A DNA stretch of 55,384 nucleotides, taken from the NCBI GenBank assembly GCA_019636815.1, contig JAHBWT010000016.1, positions 1 through 55,384 on the forward strand, in the 5' to 3' direction. Numbering within the stretch: the stretch's first letter is position 1; every line of letters starts with the position of its first letter. Below are positions 9,521-17,990 of the stretch, in pieces. The notes beneath the pieces are model-generated. The model worked only from the letters and a program-made list of their open reading frames with translations, had not been told where the DNA came from and ran no database searches. Made by a program: the position numbers and the translations under genes. The DNA is from Nitrospira sp. (GTDB taxonomy: Bacteria > Nitrospirota > Nitrospiria > Nitrospirales > Nitrospiraceae).

Positions 9521-10843
9521 ATGGCCGTCCTCACCCGCATCCGTAAGTCTGTCCTCAACCTGGCACTTCCCATCACCGCCAGTAGCCTGCTGCAGCGTGC
9601 CGAAGGCATCGTCGCCGTGTTCCTGGTCGGTGGACTCGGCGCCGAACCGATTGCTGCCGTCGGATTAGGGCAGCTCCTCGCATTTATCGGCACGACGCTG
9701 CTCTCAGGACTCTCCGTTGGGACTAATGTCCTGGTGGCACAATTTTCCGGGGCACGACGCAGCGTAGACGCCGGCGAGGCAGCCCTGCATCTCACCAGCC
9801 TATCTCTCATTGCCTCGGTTCTCCTCTCACTCGTCGGGTTAGCCACGAACCGCCTGGCCATGATCGCATTAGGCGTACAGCCCGACGTCATCACCCAGGC
9901 GATTTCCTACTCGAACGTCATCTTTCTCGTGATCCCGTTTACCATTCTGATTCAGGTGTTATCGTCGGTTCTCCAGGGGACCGGTGATACAAAGACGCCT
10001 CTATACGCCATGATTGGCGTCAACGTCATCCATATCATCGTCGCCTATCCTCTGATCTACGGCAAATGGGGTGCGCCCGACTGGGGTTTACAAGGCGCGG
10101 CGTTCGCTGTCGGCGTGGCGGAATCAGCCGGAGCCGGTTATCTGCTCTGGTCCTGTCGAAAGATCCTGGTAAAGTCTCATACCCTGCGACTCGATTTGCT
10201 CCGATCAGCTTGGCATATCGGTGCGCCGATCTCAGGGGAGCGAGTGGTCCAGCAGGTCGGGGTGATGTTCTACACGAAAATCGTTCTCGTCTACGGAACC
10301 CTGTCGTACGCGGCACACCAGGTTGGGCTTTCCATCGAATCATTCTCGTTTTTGCCAGGCTATGGCTTTGCAATCGCCGCGGCAACCATGGTGGGACAAA
10401 GCATCGGTGCCGGCAAGTACATCCGCGCCAAAATGGAGAACTGGGAGGCAAATCGGCTTGCCGTCATGGGAATGACGATCATGGGCATGGTATTTTTCTT
10501 CTTCCCCTATGCGTTGATGCGGAGTTTCACGCAGGATGAAGCTGTCGTGCTGCTCGGCACGCAGTTTCTTCGTATTGTGGCCATTCTTCAGATTCCACTG
10601 GCCCTCACGATGGTGCTCGCCGGCTCGTTACGAGGGGCAGGCGACACACGCTTCATCATGTGGGCGACGATCATCGGTATGTGGGGTGTGCGTGTACCTT
10701 TGGCCTTTCTCTTCGGTATCTGGCTTGAGCTTGGAGTCTACTATGTGTGGACGGCCATGATCGCAGATTGGACGGTCCGGATGGCGCTATTACTGTGGCG
10801 ATATCAGTCAGGTCACTGGCAACAGATCCGGGTGATTCGGTGA
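9521..10843 (+). CDS. MATE family efflux transporter
   Basis: A 440-residue polytopic inner-membrane protein with twelve predicted membrane segments in two six-helix halves, the usual size and layout for multidrug and toxic-compound extrusion antiporters, which expel organic cations or drugs using Na+ or H+. Family-typical features are LNLALPITASSLLQRAEGIV at the N-terminus, GLGQLLAFIGTTLLSGLSVG, the internal-repeat segment VLQGTGDTKTPLYAMIG and its second-half partner LAGSLRGAGDTRFIMWATII, and GYGFAIAAATMVGQSIGAG. It starts 76 bases from the divergent DUF2779 gene and ends 16 bases before the convergent carbonic anhydrase. The substrate is not predictable. Confidence 0.9.
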   Translation: MAVLTRIRKSVLNLALPITASSLLQRAEGIVAVFLVGGLGAEPIAAVGLGQLLAFIGTTLLSGLSVGTNVLVAQFSGARRSVDAGEAALHLTSLSLIASVLLSLVGLATNRLAMIALGVQPDVITQAISYSNVIFLVIPFTILIQVLSSVLQGTGDTKTPLYAMIGVNVIHIIVAYPLIYGKWGAPDWGLQGAAFAVGVAESAGAGYLLWSCRKILVKSHTLRLDLLRSAWHIGAPISGERVVQQVGVMFYTKIVLVYGTLSYAAHQVGLSIESFSFLPGYGFAIAAATMVGQSIGAGKYIRAKMENWEANRLAVMGMTIMGMVFFFFPYALMRSFTQDEAVVLLGTQFLRIVAILQIPLALTMVLAGSLRGAGDTRFIMWATIIGMWGVRVPLAFLFGIWLELGVYYVWTAMIADWTVRMALLLWRYQSGHWQQIRVIR

Positions 10844-10859
10844 GCACTGATCGGGCTAT

Positions 10860-11606
10860 TTACGAAGGTTTTCCTTCACTGTCCTCGGAAATGTTACAGG
10901 ATGTTGGCGTTGCAGACTGACGCATCTCGGTCTGTGTCAGGACGTTGCCGGTCTGCACCACGTCAGTCTGCACCAAATGAGAAGCGACTCTTTCATAGAG
11001 CGACACGAACTCTTGTGAATTGAAGTCATAGACCCATACATCCCCCGTTGAAATGGAATAGACCCAGCCATGGAGATCGACTTTTCCCTTACGCAGCTGA
11101 AGCACGACGGATGGATGTGTACGCAGGTGCTCAAGCTGGACGCGGACATTCTCCTGAATCGTCTTGATGAGCCGATCGTTGCCTTTGACGTCTGGGTAGA
11201 GCTCGCGCATCAAGCATCTGGTGGTTTCAACCTGTCCCACCCATTCCTTGACCGCCGGCAGGTTTTGTACCTCCTCAGGATTTAAGAGAGCTTTCATGAC
11301 ACCGCAATCGGTATGGCCGCAGACAATCACGTGAGGTACCTTCAACACCGCCATCGCGTATTCTATCGTTGCCGTGGTGCCGCCCTGCATCGAGCCATAG
11401 GGCGGCACAATATTACCTGCATTTCTCAAAATAAACAGTTCACCTGGATCAGCCTGCGTCAGAAGCGTAGGGTCGACTCGCGAGTCAGAGCAGGTAATGA
11501 AGAGCGCGCGAGGGGCTTGACTTTGGGACAGCCGCGTGAATAACGCTTTCTTATTCCCGAATACTTCACCGCGAAACTTCAAGAAGCCTTTGACAAGCTT
11601 TTCCAT
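10860..11606 (-). CDS. Beta-class carbonic anhydrase
   Basis: Interconverts CO2 and bicarbonate. All hallmark residues are present: zinc ligands Cys39, His98 and Cys101 (ITCSDSRVDP and VCGHTDCGVM) and the catalytic Asp41-Arg43 dyad; the segment LFILRNAGNIVPPYG is typical. The 248-residue length fits the family. Of two close ATGs, the one at 11606 is preferred because a GAGG lies seven bases upstream; the ATG at 11612 is too close to it. The gene follows the SulP-carbonic anhydrase fusion by about 50 bases on the same strand, so the two are probably co-transcribed as an inorganic-carbon unit. No signal peptide is seen, so it should be cytoplasmic. Confidence 0.92.
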   Translation of the reverse strand: MEKLVKGFLKFRGEVFGNKKALFTRLSQSQAPRALFITCSDSRVDPTLLTQADPGELFILRNAGNIVPPYGSMQGGTTATIEYAMAVLKVPHVIVCGHTDCGVMKALLNPEEVQNLPAVKEWVGQVETTRCLMRELYPDVKGNDRLIKTIQENVRVQLEHLRTHPSVVLQLRKGKVDLHGWVYSISTGDVWVYDFNSQEFVSLYERVASHLVQTDVVQTGNVLTQTEMRQSATPTSCNISEDSEGKPS

Positions 11607-11657
11607 GATCATGCCTCATTCTGATCACCAACTGATCGGCGCGACAGGCTATGTCGA

Positions 11658-13913
11658 TCATCGATTTCCTTCATTTTCGCACGCGTCACCGCACAAGAAT
11701 TCGACTTCTCCCGTGACGACATCGTACATCGCGCCGCCGACGGCAATCTGTCCATTTCTGATAAGACCATCGAGTGTCCTGCTTTGCTTCTGCAGTTGTT
11801 CAATAACTCGCCCGACATTGCGTCTGGCCACACTATCGATCAGCGCTCTCGCCTCTTCAGAAGATGGCTCGTGCAAGGTCCGACACATTGCCGGATCGAT
11901 CGCTTGCTGGAGATCGTTAACGATGGAATCGAGATGTTCGCATCCCGTCGTCTTGACGCCTGTCCGGGATGAGCTCAGGAGCTTGATCGCTTCAGAAACC
12001 GCGCCACATCGCGTATGCCCCATAACAAGTATCAGTTTGGCTCCAGCCACAGCACACCCATATTCCGCACTGGCGATCACCTCCCGACTCGAAACATTGC
12101 CGGCAATACGAACACTGAAGATATCCCCCATGCCGAGATCAAACACCCGCTCGGCGGGCGTCGGAGAATCAATGCAGCTAAGGACGACGGCCAACGGATG
12201 TTGCGCTTCAGCCGTGGCTCGGACCTGGCGCGTGAAATCTCGAGTCAGGCGTCGGTCGGTGCGAACACGCTCATGGCCATCTTTTAGGATTTGCAGGACT
12301 TGCTGGGGAGTAATGGCCTCTTGGAGTTCACGGGTGGAATAATCCACATAGTGAATCTGGTTCTCAAAATTGTACTCGCTCTGAAACCCGACAAGACTGA
12401 CTTCGACACCGTGAACCGGTCCTGTTTGTTCCTTGAAGTCCCGGATCAGATCGAGCACATCCGGGTCGATATAGTCCGTGCTCCGCGCATCGAGGAGGAC
12501 ACGGCCATTGCGAGGCACCTCATTCAGCGCTGCAGCAAGTGCGGCGCGATTTAGAAAGCTGACCTGGTTGGCCAACTCGATATGCAAAACATCGCCGCCC
12601 AAATGTTTTTCCACAAATCGATGCACCGGACGACGCATACTACTGTTGAGGATGAAGCCGACAGCCACGACGAGCCCGATTATGATACCGATCAAAAGAT
12701 CGGTGAACACGATGGCCGTCACGGTTGCCGCAAATGGAATGAACTGGTAGCGCCCCTCGTACCACATTTGTTTGATCAGGGCCGGACTCGCCAGCTTGAT
12801 CCCGGTCATCAGCAAGATCGCGGCAAGACAGGATAATGGGATGGTATTGAGCCATGCCGGGATGAGCGGCACGCTCACCAGCAGCAAGGCGCCGTGCACA
12901 ATCGTGGCAAGTTTTGTTTTTCCGCCGGCGTTGACGTTCACGGAGGTGCGAATGATCACGGAAGTGACCGGGAGTCCACCGACCAGCCCAGACGTGACAT
13001 TCCCGATGCCTTGCGCCAGCAGTTCTTGACTTGGAGGCGAGATGCGTTGCTGCGGATCAAGTCGATCAGCTGCATTGAGATTAAGTAAGGTTTCCAGAGA
13101 GGCCACGATCGCAAGAGTCAACGCAGCGGTATAGACAGCAGAATTAGTCAACTGCGAAAAGTCCGGTCGTGGAAGAAGCCCTACAAGCTCAGATAGGTTA
13201 CCGGCGACAGGCACTTGAACAAGATGACTCGGTTCGATCAGCCAGGGCTCCCCGAGTTGCTGAAACCACAAACTCGCTCCGATACCGAACAGTACCACCG
13301 CGACAGGGGCTGGAAAGAGGGAGGTCTTCAGCGGCTTCCAATTATCCCAGAGCACAAGCAGGGCAACGGAAGCCAAACCGACGATGGCGGCCCCCAGTTG
13401 AAAGTCTCCAATCGTCAACAGCAGTTCCGAAAATGTTGTTTCGAAGTCCGGCTGAAAAAACGACATGTCTCCTTCCGGATCCCGATCATGCCCGACGAGA
13501 TGTGGAATTTGTTTAAGGATGATGATCACCCCGATCGCTGCCAAGAGCCCTTTGATCACGCTGGATGGAAAGAACGCGGCGATGAACCCTCCCTTCGCGA
13601 CCCCGAGGCCGATTTGAATGAAGCCTGCAAGAATCAAGGCCGTCAGAAACGCTGAGAAAGAACCCAGTGAGAGGATTTGAGCGGCGACGACCGCCGTTAA
13701 ACCGGCGGCCGGTCCGCTCACACTGGTGTGTGATCCACTGAAAAGCCCAACCACAATGCCGCCGATAATTCCGGCCAGTAATCCGGACAGCAATGGTGCG
13801 CCGGAAGCAAGCGCAATCCCGAGACAGAGGGGCAGCGCTACAAAAAACACCACGAGGCCTGATTTGACATCAGCAAAGACGGTACCCGTGGATATGCCGT
13901 TGGGAGTACGCAT
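11658..13913 (-). CDS. SulP-family anion/bicarbonate transporter fused to STAS and carbonic-anhydrase-like domains
   Basis: A 751-residue inner-membrane protein in three parts. Residues 1-420 form the SulP transporter core (VFADVKSGLVVFFVALPLCL, SHTSVSGPAAGLTAVV, TLAIVASLETLLNLNAADRL), residues about 440-530 a STAS domain (ISFLNR-like strand, VLLDARSTDYIDPDVLDLI), and residues about 555-740 a beta-carbonic-anhydrase domain (VVLSCIDSPTPAERVF, IFSVRIAGNVSSREV, VMGHTRCGAV). SulP-CA fusions are thought to couple bicarbonate import with CO2 hydration. Odd point: the zinc ligands Cys580, His633 and Cys636 and Asp582 remain, but the dyad Arg is Pro584 (DSP for DSR), so the domain may be impaired or have a sensing role. 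The stand-alone carbonic anhydrase lies just downstream. Confidence 0.88.
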   Translation of the reverse strand: MRTPNGISTGTVFADVKSGLVVFFVALPLCLGIALASGAPLLSGLLAGIIGGIVVGLFSGSHTSVSGPAAGLTAVVAAQILSLGSFSAFLTALILAGFIQIGLGVAKGGFIAAFFPSSVIKGLLAAIGVIIILKQIPHLVGHDRDPEGDMSFFQPDFETTFSELLLTIGDFQLGAAIVGLASVALLVLWDNWKPLKTSLFPAPVAVVLFGIGASLWFQQLGEPWLIEPSHLVQVPVAGNLSELVGLLPRPDFSQLTNSAVYTAALTLAIVASLETLLNLNAADRLDPQQRISPPSQELLAQGIGNVTSGLVGGLPVTSVIIRTSVNVNAGGKTKLATIVHGALLLVSVPLIPAWLNTIPLSCLAAILLMTGIKLASPALIKQMWYEGRYQFIPFAATVTAIVFTDLLIGIIIGLVVAVGFILNSSMRRPVHRFVEKHLGGDVLHIELANQVSFLNRAALAAALNEVPRNGRVLLDARSTDYIDPDVLDLIRDFKEQTGPVHGVEVSLVGFQSEYNFENQIHYVDYSTRELQEAITPQQVLQILKDGHERVRTDRRLTRDFTRQVRATAEAQHPLAVVLSCIDSPTPAERVFDLGMGDIFSVRIAGNVSSREVIASAEYGCAVAGAKLILVMGHTRCGAVSEAIKLLSSSRTGVKTTGCEHLDSIVNDLQQAIDPAMCRTLHEPSSEEARALIDSVARRNVGRVIEQLQKQSRTLDGLIRNGQIAVGGAMYDVVTGEVEFLCGDACENEGNR

Positions 13914-14007
13914 GAGAAGCGTGCTTCTATTCTATCCGATTCTGATCGATCTGTCGGTTACAATGCAGAAACAAGAGCAAGAAGCGCTGGAAGGAGATTG
14001 AAGAAAC

Positions 14008-14355
14008 TCAGGTCATCCGCTGATCGGACCATGCGTAGGCGGCACCGAAACACATGCCGGCAACAGCCGACTGGAGGAACATATTGTCCGCATGCACAGC
14101 CATCGCCCACCAGACGACAGCGGCAAGGAGTCCTGCAACCGCTCCCAGAAGAATCTTTCCACCAGCCAGTCGCAGCCAGTGGGTGAAGAGTACCCAAGCA
14201 GCCATGTACAACGCCCCGGCAGCAGCCGAGGCCCAGAGATACATGAGATCGCGGTCGAAGAACCAAATCTGGACTGCTCCGGCAAGCGCGCCAAGAATAA
14301 GGCCTGCCACCACTCGTTTGATCAGAATAGAATAGTGAAACGAGAGATCGGTCAA
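14008..14355 (-). CDS. Small hypothetical integral membrane protein
   Basis: A 115-residue protein with about four predicted membrane helices: VVAGLILGALAGAVQIWFF, LMYLWASAAAGALYMAAWVL, ILLGAVAGLLAAVVWWAMAV and FLQSAVAGMCFGAAYAW. The glycine/alanine-rich helices and small size suggest a simple bundle in the inner membrane. I do not recognise the family and assign no function. It sits upstream of the SulP fusion gene on the same strand with a gap of about 95 bases, so it could be part of the same transcript; several overlapping plus-strand frames here are shadows. Confidence 0.65.
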   Translation of the reverse strand: MTDLSFHYSILIKRVVAGLILGALAGAVQIWFFDRDLMYLWASAAAGALYMAAWVLFTHWLRLAGGKILLGAVAGLLAAVVWWAMAVHADNMFLQSAVAGMCFGAAYAWSDQRMT

Positions 14356-14550
14356 TTCATTCTCCGCTCTGCATCCGGACCACGCTCCACAAGTCTCACG
14401 CTATCGAGCGCGGGCTTTCGCACTGAGTCAGTATAGTCATACCTGACCACTGAATCGCAGTGCAAGCTTTGGCTGGAGCCGCCACACAAGCTACCTCATC
14501 GACATCATCTTCTCACCCATTCACTCGCGCGGAGTTTTGATCCCTGGTTT

Positions 14551-14934
14551 CTATTTGCTACCGACGATCCGACCTTCGCCACTGGGTTCTAACCGAACGA
14601 CTACTGAATGACCGGACAGTTGACACCGATATTCCGCGAGCCTGGAACCATCATGTGCGAAGATGCTGCAACTGGCCCCAACCTCTTTGACACTTCCCTC
14701 CTGAAATCGAAATCGCGCCGAAACAAGTTCTCCATTGAGCTGATGGATCGCATGGATGTCGTAGGAAGAGGTCGGGATCACGCGTGAGATCCAACCATGG
14801 CTGATCCGCTCGGTTTCTTTCAACTTCTGATAGGTCTCATAGTAAGATTCAAAGGTCTGCGCCGAGTCGACAAACCACACGGCTCCCGTAAAGATGACGG
14901 CCACTCCCCCAGCACTTGCCCAGATCGACTTCAT
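14551..14934 (-). CDS. Hypothetical membrane-anchored or exported protein
   Basis: A 127-residue protein starting with a short hydrophobic segment (IWASAAGGVAVIFTGAVWFV-like, residues 4-22) with no clear cleavage site, so probably an anchored periplasmic protein. The rest is a small soluble domain with a predicted helix (TFESYYETYQKLKETERI) and several strands (SARFRFQEGSVKEVGASC, LAEYRCQLSGHSVVVRLEP). Two cysteines, in GASCSIF and EYRCQLS, could form a disulfide. No family recognised. It lies just downstream of the PanE-like gene on the same strand with a 36-base gap, suggesting co-transcription. Confidence 0.6.
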   Translation of the reverse strand: MKSIWASAGGVAVIFTGAVWFVDSAQTFESYYETYQKLKETERISHGWISRVIPTSSYDIHAIHQLNGELVSARFRFQEGSVKEVGASCSIFAHDGSRLAEYRCQLSGHSVVVRLEPSGEGRIVGSK

Positions 14935-14970
14935 TCTTCAGCGCACACGACAATAGGTGTTTCTTCAATG

Positions 14971-16320
14971 CTACGAATGAGCCGGCGGACATGTCGTTTG
15001 TCTCGTGTCCCGCCCAGGACCTCTGGTCACCTCAATCCGTGCAACCTGTTTCACATTGGCGCACAGATCACCGAGACCCGGTGTCACGAGCCGAAACGGA
15101 CCACCGTTTGCCTCCGGCAACGCAGACCCGGCCAGCTCGTAGACAAGCACTCCGTACTCTTTCGCCTGCTGAAGCGTGAGGCAAGCAGAATACTTTCCAT
15201 CCCAGGCATGAAAGGCGACATGGTCTGCCCCGATTGCTAAAGCTGGAACATCGAGTAACCCTTTCAGCCGAATCCCCCGCCCCTTCATGCCTGGCATCAC
15301 CGTAGACACATCGAGCTGATACTCTTTCGGCAACGCAGCAATTGCCGCGCGATCGAGTGAGACCGGTTGAACGACCGCGCCTTCGATCCGAATTCGGCCA
15401 GGGCCGACTTGTTCTTTCTCCGTGATCGTCTTGATCATGGCCGTCAATGCTTCGTTCACCGGCGTTGGAATACCAAGCTTGCGTCCCCGCTCGACGACAA
15501 AGCCGTTTAAATAATCGATCTCCGTCGGTCGGCCTGCTTTCCAATCGTCATACATGGAGGTATGAATGTCGCGAATCTCCTGTGTCGCTTTCACAACTCG
15601 CTCCGGCATATCCAGCGGCAGCGGCACTTTCAATGTGGCCGAGACTGCCGCCACTTCCCCGACAATCTGCCGGATTACACCCGTCATCTCCGGATGATCG
15701 AGCGCTTTGGCCACATGGTCGTCGATGAGCACCGTGATCGGGTTAAAGACACAATTCCAGCACATCTTTTCCCATTTGGCACGGCGAATGTCCCTCGACA
15801 ATTGGCAAGAAATGTCAGCGGAGGCAAACAGCTCACGAATCTTGAGCAGCCGCTGGCTCTCCATCCCCATCAATTCACCGATGGCCACCGCCCCCTTTTT
15901 ATAATGGTCGATGACGCCCGGTTCGGCAATCTTCGAATAGATGTAGGCCACTCCACCGACGACACAATCGCGATTGAGTCGAGCCAGAATTCGGTCTTCC
16001 GTATCGATACCGTTTTGCAATGTCAGAATGACCGTGTCGTCCGTAAGGACCGGCTCAAGTTGGTCGATCACGTGATCGAGGTCGTAGGCTTTGACGCCAA
16101 GGACAATGAGGTCCGGCTTTGGAAATTCCCGTGGATCCGACGCAACTGGTGGTCGGACCGTGAACGATCCACCGGCACTTCGAATGGTCAGGCCCTTCTG
16201 TTTAATGACATCACAAGTTCTGGTCCTGAGAAGAAACGAAACATTCGGATTATTCTTTGCCAAGTGGGCCCCGAAGAACCCGCCGACCGAGCCGGCTCCA
16301 ACAACTAGGACCTGCTTCAT
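14971..16320 (-). CDS. 2-dehydropantoate 2-reductase (PanE/ApbA family) fused to a molybdopterin-oxidoreductase-like domain
   Basis: A 449-residue protein in two parts. Residues 1 to about 310 are a complete ketopantoate reductase: the NADPH-binding VLVVGAGSVGGFFGAHLAK, LIVLGVKAYD, ILTLQNGID, the Lys-containing RRAKWEKMCWNCVFNPI and the C-terminal helices with GRPTEIDYLNGFVVERGRKL. PanE makes pantoate for pantothenate and CoA. PanE proteins are normally about 300 residues; here about 125 more follow (LDRAAIAALPKEYQLDVST, HAWDGKYSACLTLQQA, LPEANGGPFRLVTPG), resembling the sulfite-oxidase-type molybdopterin-binding domain. The usual Mo-ligand cysteine region is not recognisable, so cofactor binding is doubtful. 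The gene is divergent from cobB with about 90 bases between. Confidence 0.82.
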   Translation of the reverse strand: MKQVLVVGAGSVGGFFGAHLAKNNPNVSFLLRTRTCDVIKQKGLTIRSAGGSFTVRPPVASDPREFPKPDLIVLGVKAYDLDHVIDQLEPVLTDDTVILTLQNGIDTEDRILARLNRDCVVGGVAYIYSKIAEPGVIDHYKKGAVAIGELMGMESQRLLKIRELFASADISCQLSRDIRRAKWEKMCWNCVFNPITVLIDDHVAKALDHPEMTGVIRQIVGEVAAVSATLKVPLPLDMPERVVKATQEIRDIHTSMYDDWKAGRPTEIDYLNGFVVERGRKLGIPTPVNEALTAMIKTITEKEQVGPGRIRIEGAVVQPVSLDRAAIAALPKEYQLDVSTVMPGMKGRGIRLKGLLDVPALAIGADHVAFHAWDGKYSACLTLQQAKEYGVLVYELAGSALPEANGGPFRLVTPGLGDLCANVKQVARIEVTRGPGRDTRQTTCPPAHS

Positions 16321-16411
16321 ATGCTATCCTCGTTCCCTTACGTTGAAAGAGCCGGTACTATAGCATGCACCGTCATCAAGACACAGCCACTCCCTCACCG
16401 GACCATACCCA

Positions 16412-17146
16412 ATGGCACACGGATCGGATTTGTCATTATTGAAGGAACGGCTGGCGGGTGCCGAATCGGTCACCGTTCTGACTGGAGCCGGCATCTCAGC
16501 GGATAGTGGTGTTCCGACCTTCCGTGGCAAAGACGGACTCTGGCGCACGCACCGCGCCGAAGATCTGGCCACACCGGAGGCTTTTGCGCGCGATCCACGC
16601 CTTGTTTGGGAATGGTACAACTGGCGGCGCGAGCTGATTGCCGCCAAGCGACCCAATCCCGCTCATGATGCAGTCGTCGTACTGGAGCGACGATGCCGGA
16701 GCTTCTGGCTTATCACTCAAAATGTAGATGGGCTCCATCGGGATGCCGGTTCGCGTAAGCTTTCAGAGATTCACGGCAACATTTGGATGGTGCGCTGTAC
16801 CGAGTGCAGTCGGGTCGTGGAGAACCGAGATGTCCCTATTCATATTCTCCCCGTCTGCCACCACTGTCGCGGCCTCCTGCGCCCTCATATCGTATGGTTT
16901 GGGGAATCGCTAGCGGATGAAGACCTTCGGCACAGCTATGCGGCGCTTCGTTCCTGCAGCCTCTGCGTGATCATTGGCACATCCGGGCTCGTGTATCCGG
17001 CTGCAGGATTCGCCTCTATGGCGAAAGAAGCCGGCGCATTCGTAGCTGAAATCAATCTGGATCCCACGCCACAGTCAGCGCTGGTCGACGTGTCACTACA
17101 AGGCCGTGCCAAAGACATCGTTCCGTTACTGCTCGATCCGATCTAG
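16412..17146 (+). CDS. cobB: NAD-dependent protein deacylase, Sir2 family (SIRT5-like)
   Basis: Removes acyl groups from protein lysines using NAD+. Signatures: VTVLTGAGISADSGVPTFRG (NAD-binding GAGxS), ITQNVDGLHRDAG, catalytic His in EIHGNI, a zinc ribbon (VRCTECSR and PVCHHCRGLL) and IIGTSGLVYPAAGF. The substrate-site motif WEWYNWRRE supplies the Tyr-x-x-Arg pair that in CobB and SIRT5 binds negatively charged acyl groups, so desuccinylase or demalonylase activity is likely (family knowledge, not shown). At 244 residues it is a normal short bacterial sirtuin. Its last 21 bases overlap the 3' end of the convergent HAD gene. Confidence 0.92.
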   Translation: MAHGSDLSLLKERLAGAESVTVLTGAGISADSGVPTFRGKDGLWRTHRAEDLATPEAFARDPRLVWEWYNWRRELIAAKRPNPAHDAVVVLERRCRSFWLITQNVDGLHRDAGSRKLSEIHGNIWMVRCTECSRVVENRDVPIHILPVCHHCRGLLRPHIVWFGESLADEDLRHSYAALRSCSLCVIIGTSGLVYPAAGFASMAKEAGAFVAEINLDPTPQSALVDVSLQGRAKDIVPLLLDPI

Positions 17147-17851
17147 CAGGGGGATCAGCTCCCCCAAGTTCTTAAGAGTTGGAACGTCGGGTTGTTGCTG
17201 TCTTCCGTCACGGTCCACGAGAGCGGCATGCAGCCCGGCTTTCCGTGCACCCTCCACATCCTCCCGTATACTATCTCCAACATGCAGGGCCTCTCCCGGC
17301 TCGACTGCATGCTTCTCCAATGCGATGCGGAAAATCCTGGGAGCCGGTTTCGCGGCTTGCGCCAAACTTGAGATCGTCATGGTGTCAAAACTGTCCGCAA
17401 TTCCCAGCCCTCGCATCACCGTGAATAAACGCGAGTCAAAATTCGAGATGATGCCAAGCTCCAGATCCCGCGCTTTGAGCTGCGCCAAGATGGCCGTTGT
17501 TTCAGGGAACAACCGCCACGCTCGGTGATCCTCAAACGCGTGAAAGACCTGATCGAAGAACTCATCGAATCGCTGGAACATACCCACCCGGTAGAAGACA
17601 TGATGAACGATATCGAACCACCAGAGTCGCTCGCTCTGTTTGAGCTGAGCAGGGTCGGTGACGGCGAAAATCGGGGGAGGAGCGTCATGGAACGCACGGC
17701 GAAAGGCCTGAGCGATCTCGGTTACCGAGTCTGGTCTCCGGCGAAACCCAAATTGAACGGCATGTTGAAGATACATCTCCGCTACCGAGCCATGCACATG
17801 AAACAGGGTATCGGCAGCGTCAAAAAATACGACTCGTATTGAACGTGTCAT
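17126..17851 (-). CDS. HAD-superfamily hydrolase (HDHD3/DREG-2-like)
   Basis: A 241-residue haloacid-dehalogenase-like phosphatase with a helical cap. Motif I is VVFFDAADTLF, motif II LGIISNFDSR, motif III the Lys in AAKPAPRIF, and motif IV LHVGDSIREDVEGARKAG. In motif I the second Asp of the usual DxDxT is Ala, as also occurs in the HDHD3/DREG-2 subgroup, so classical phosphatase activity should not be assumed. The substrate is unknown. It converges on cobB with a 21-base overlap, and its 5' end faces the receiver gene across about 140 bases, a likely divergent promoter region. Confidence 0.8.
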   Translation of the reverse strand: MTRSIRVVFFDAADTLFHVHGSVAEMYLQHAVQFGFRRRPDSVTEIAQAFRRAFHDAPPPIFAVTDPAQLKQSERLWWFDIVHHVFYRVGMFQRFDEFFDQVFHAFEDHRAWRLFPETTAILAQLKARDLELGIISNFDSRLFTVMRGLGIADSFDTMTISSLAQAAKPAPRIFRIALEKHAVEPGEALHVGDSIREDVEGARKAGLHAALVDRDGRQQQPDVPTLKNLGELIPLLDRIEQ

Positions 17852-17990
17852 ACCCCGCCAGTCATGGCCTCAGGGCGCGGCCTGCCTTTGCACCAAAATA
17901 CGTCATGAATACAATCATCTATCGATGGTTTTCTTGACAAAGAATACCTCCCTTGCTAGCTTCGAGGAAATAAAAAAATACGGAGATTTC

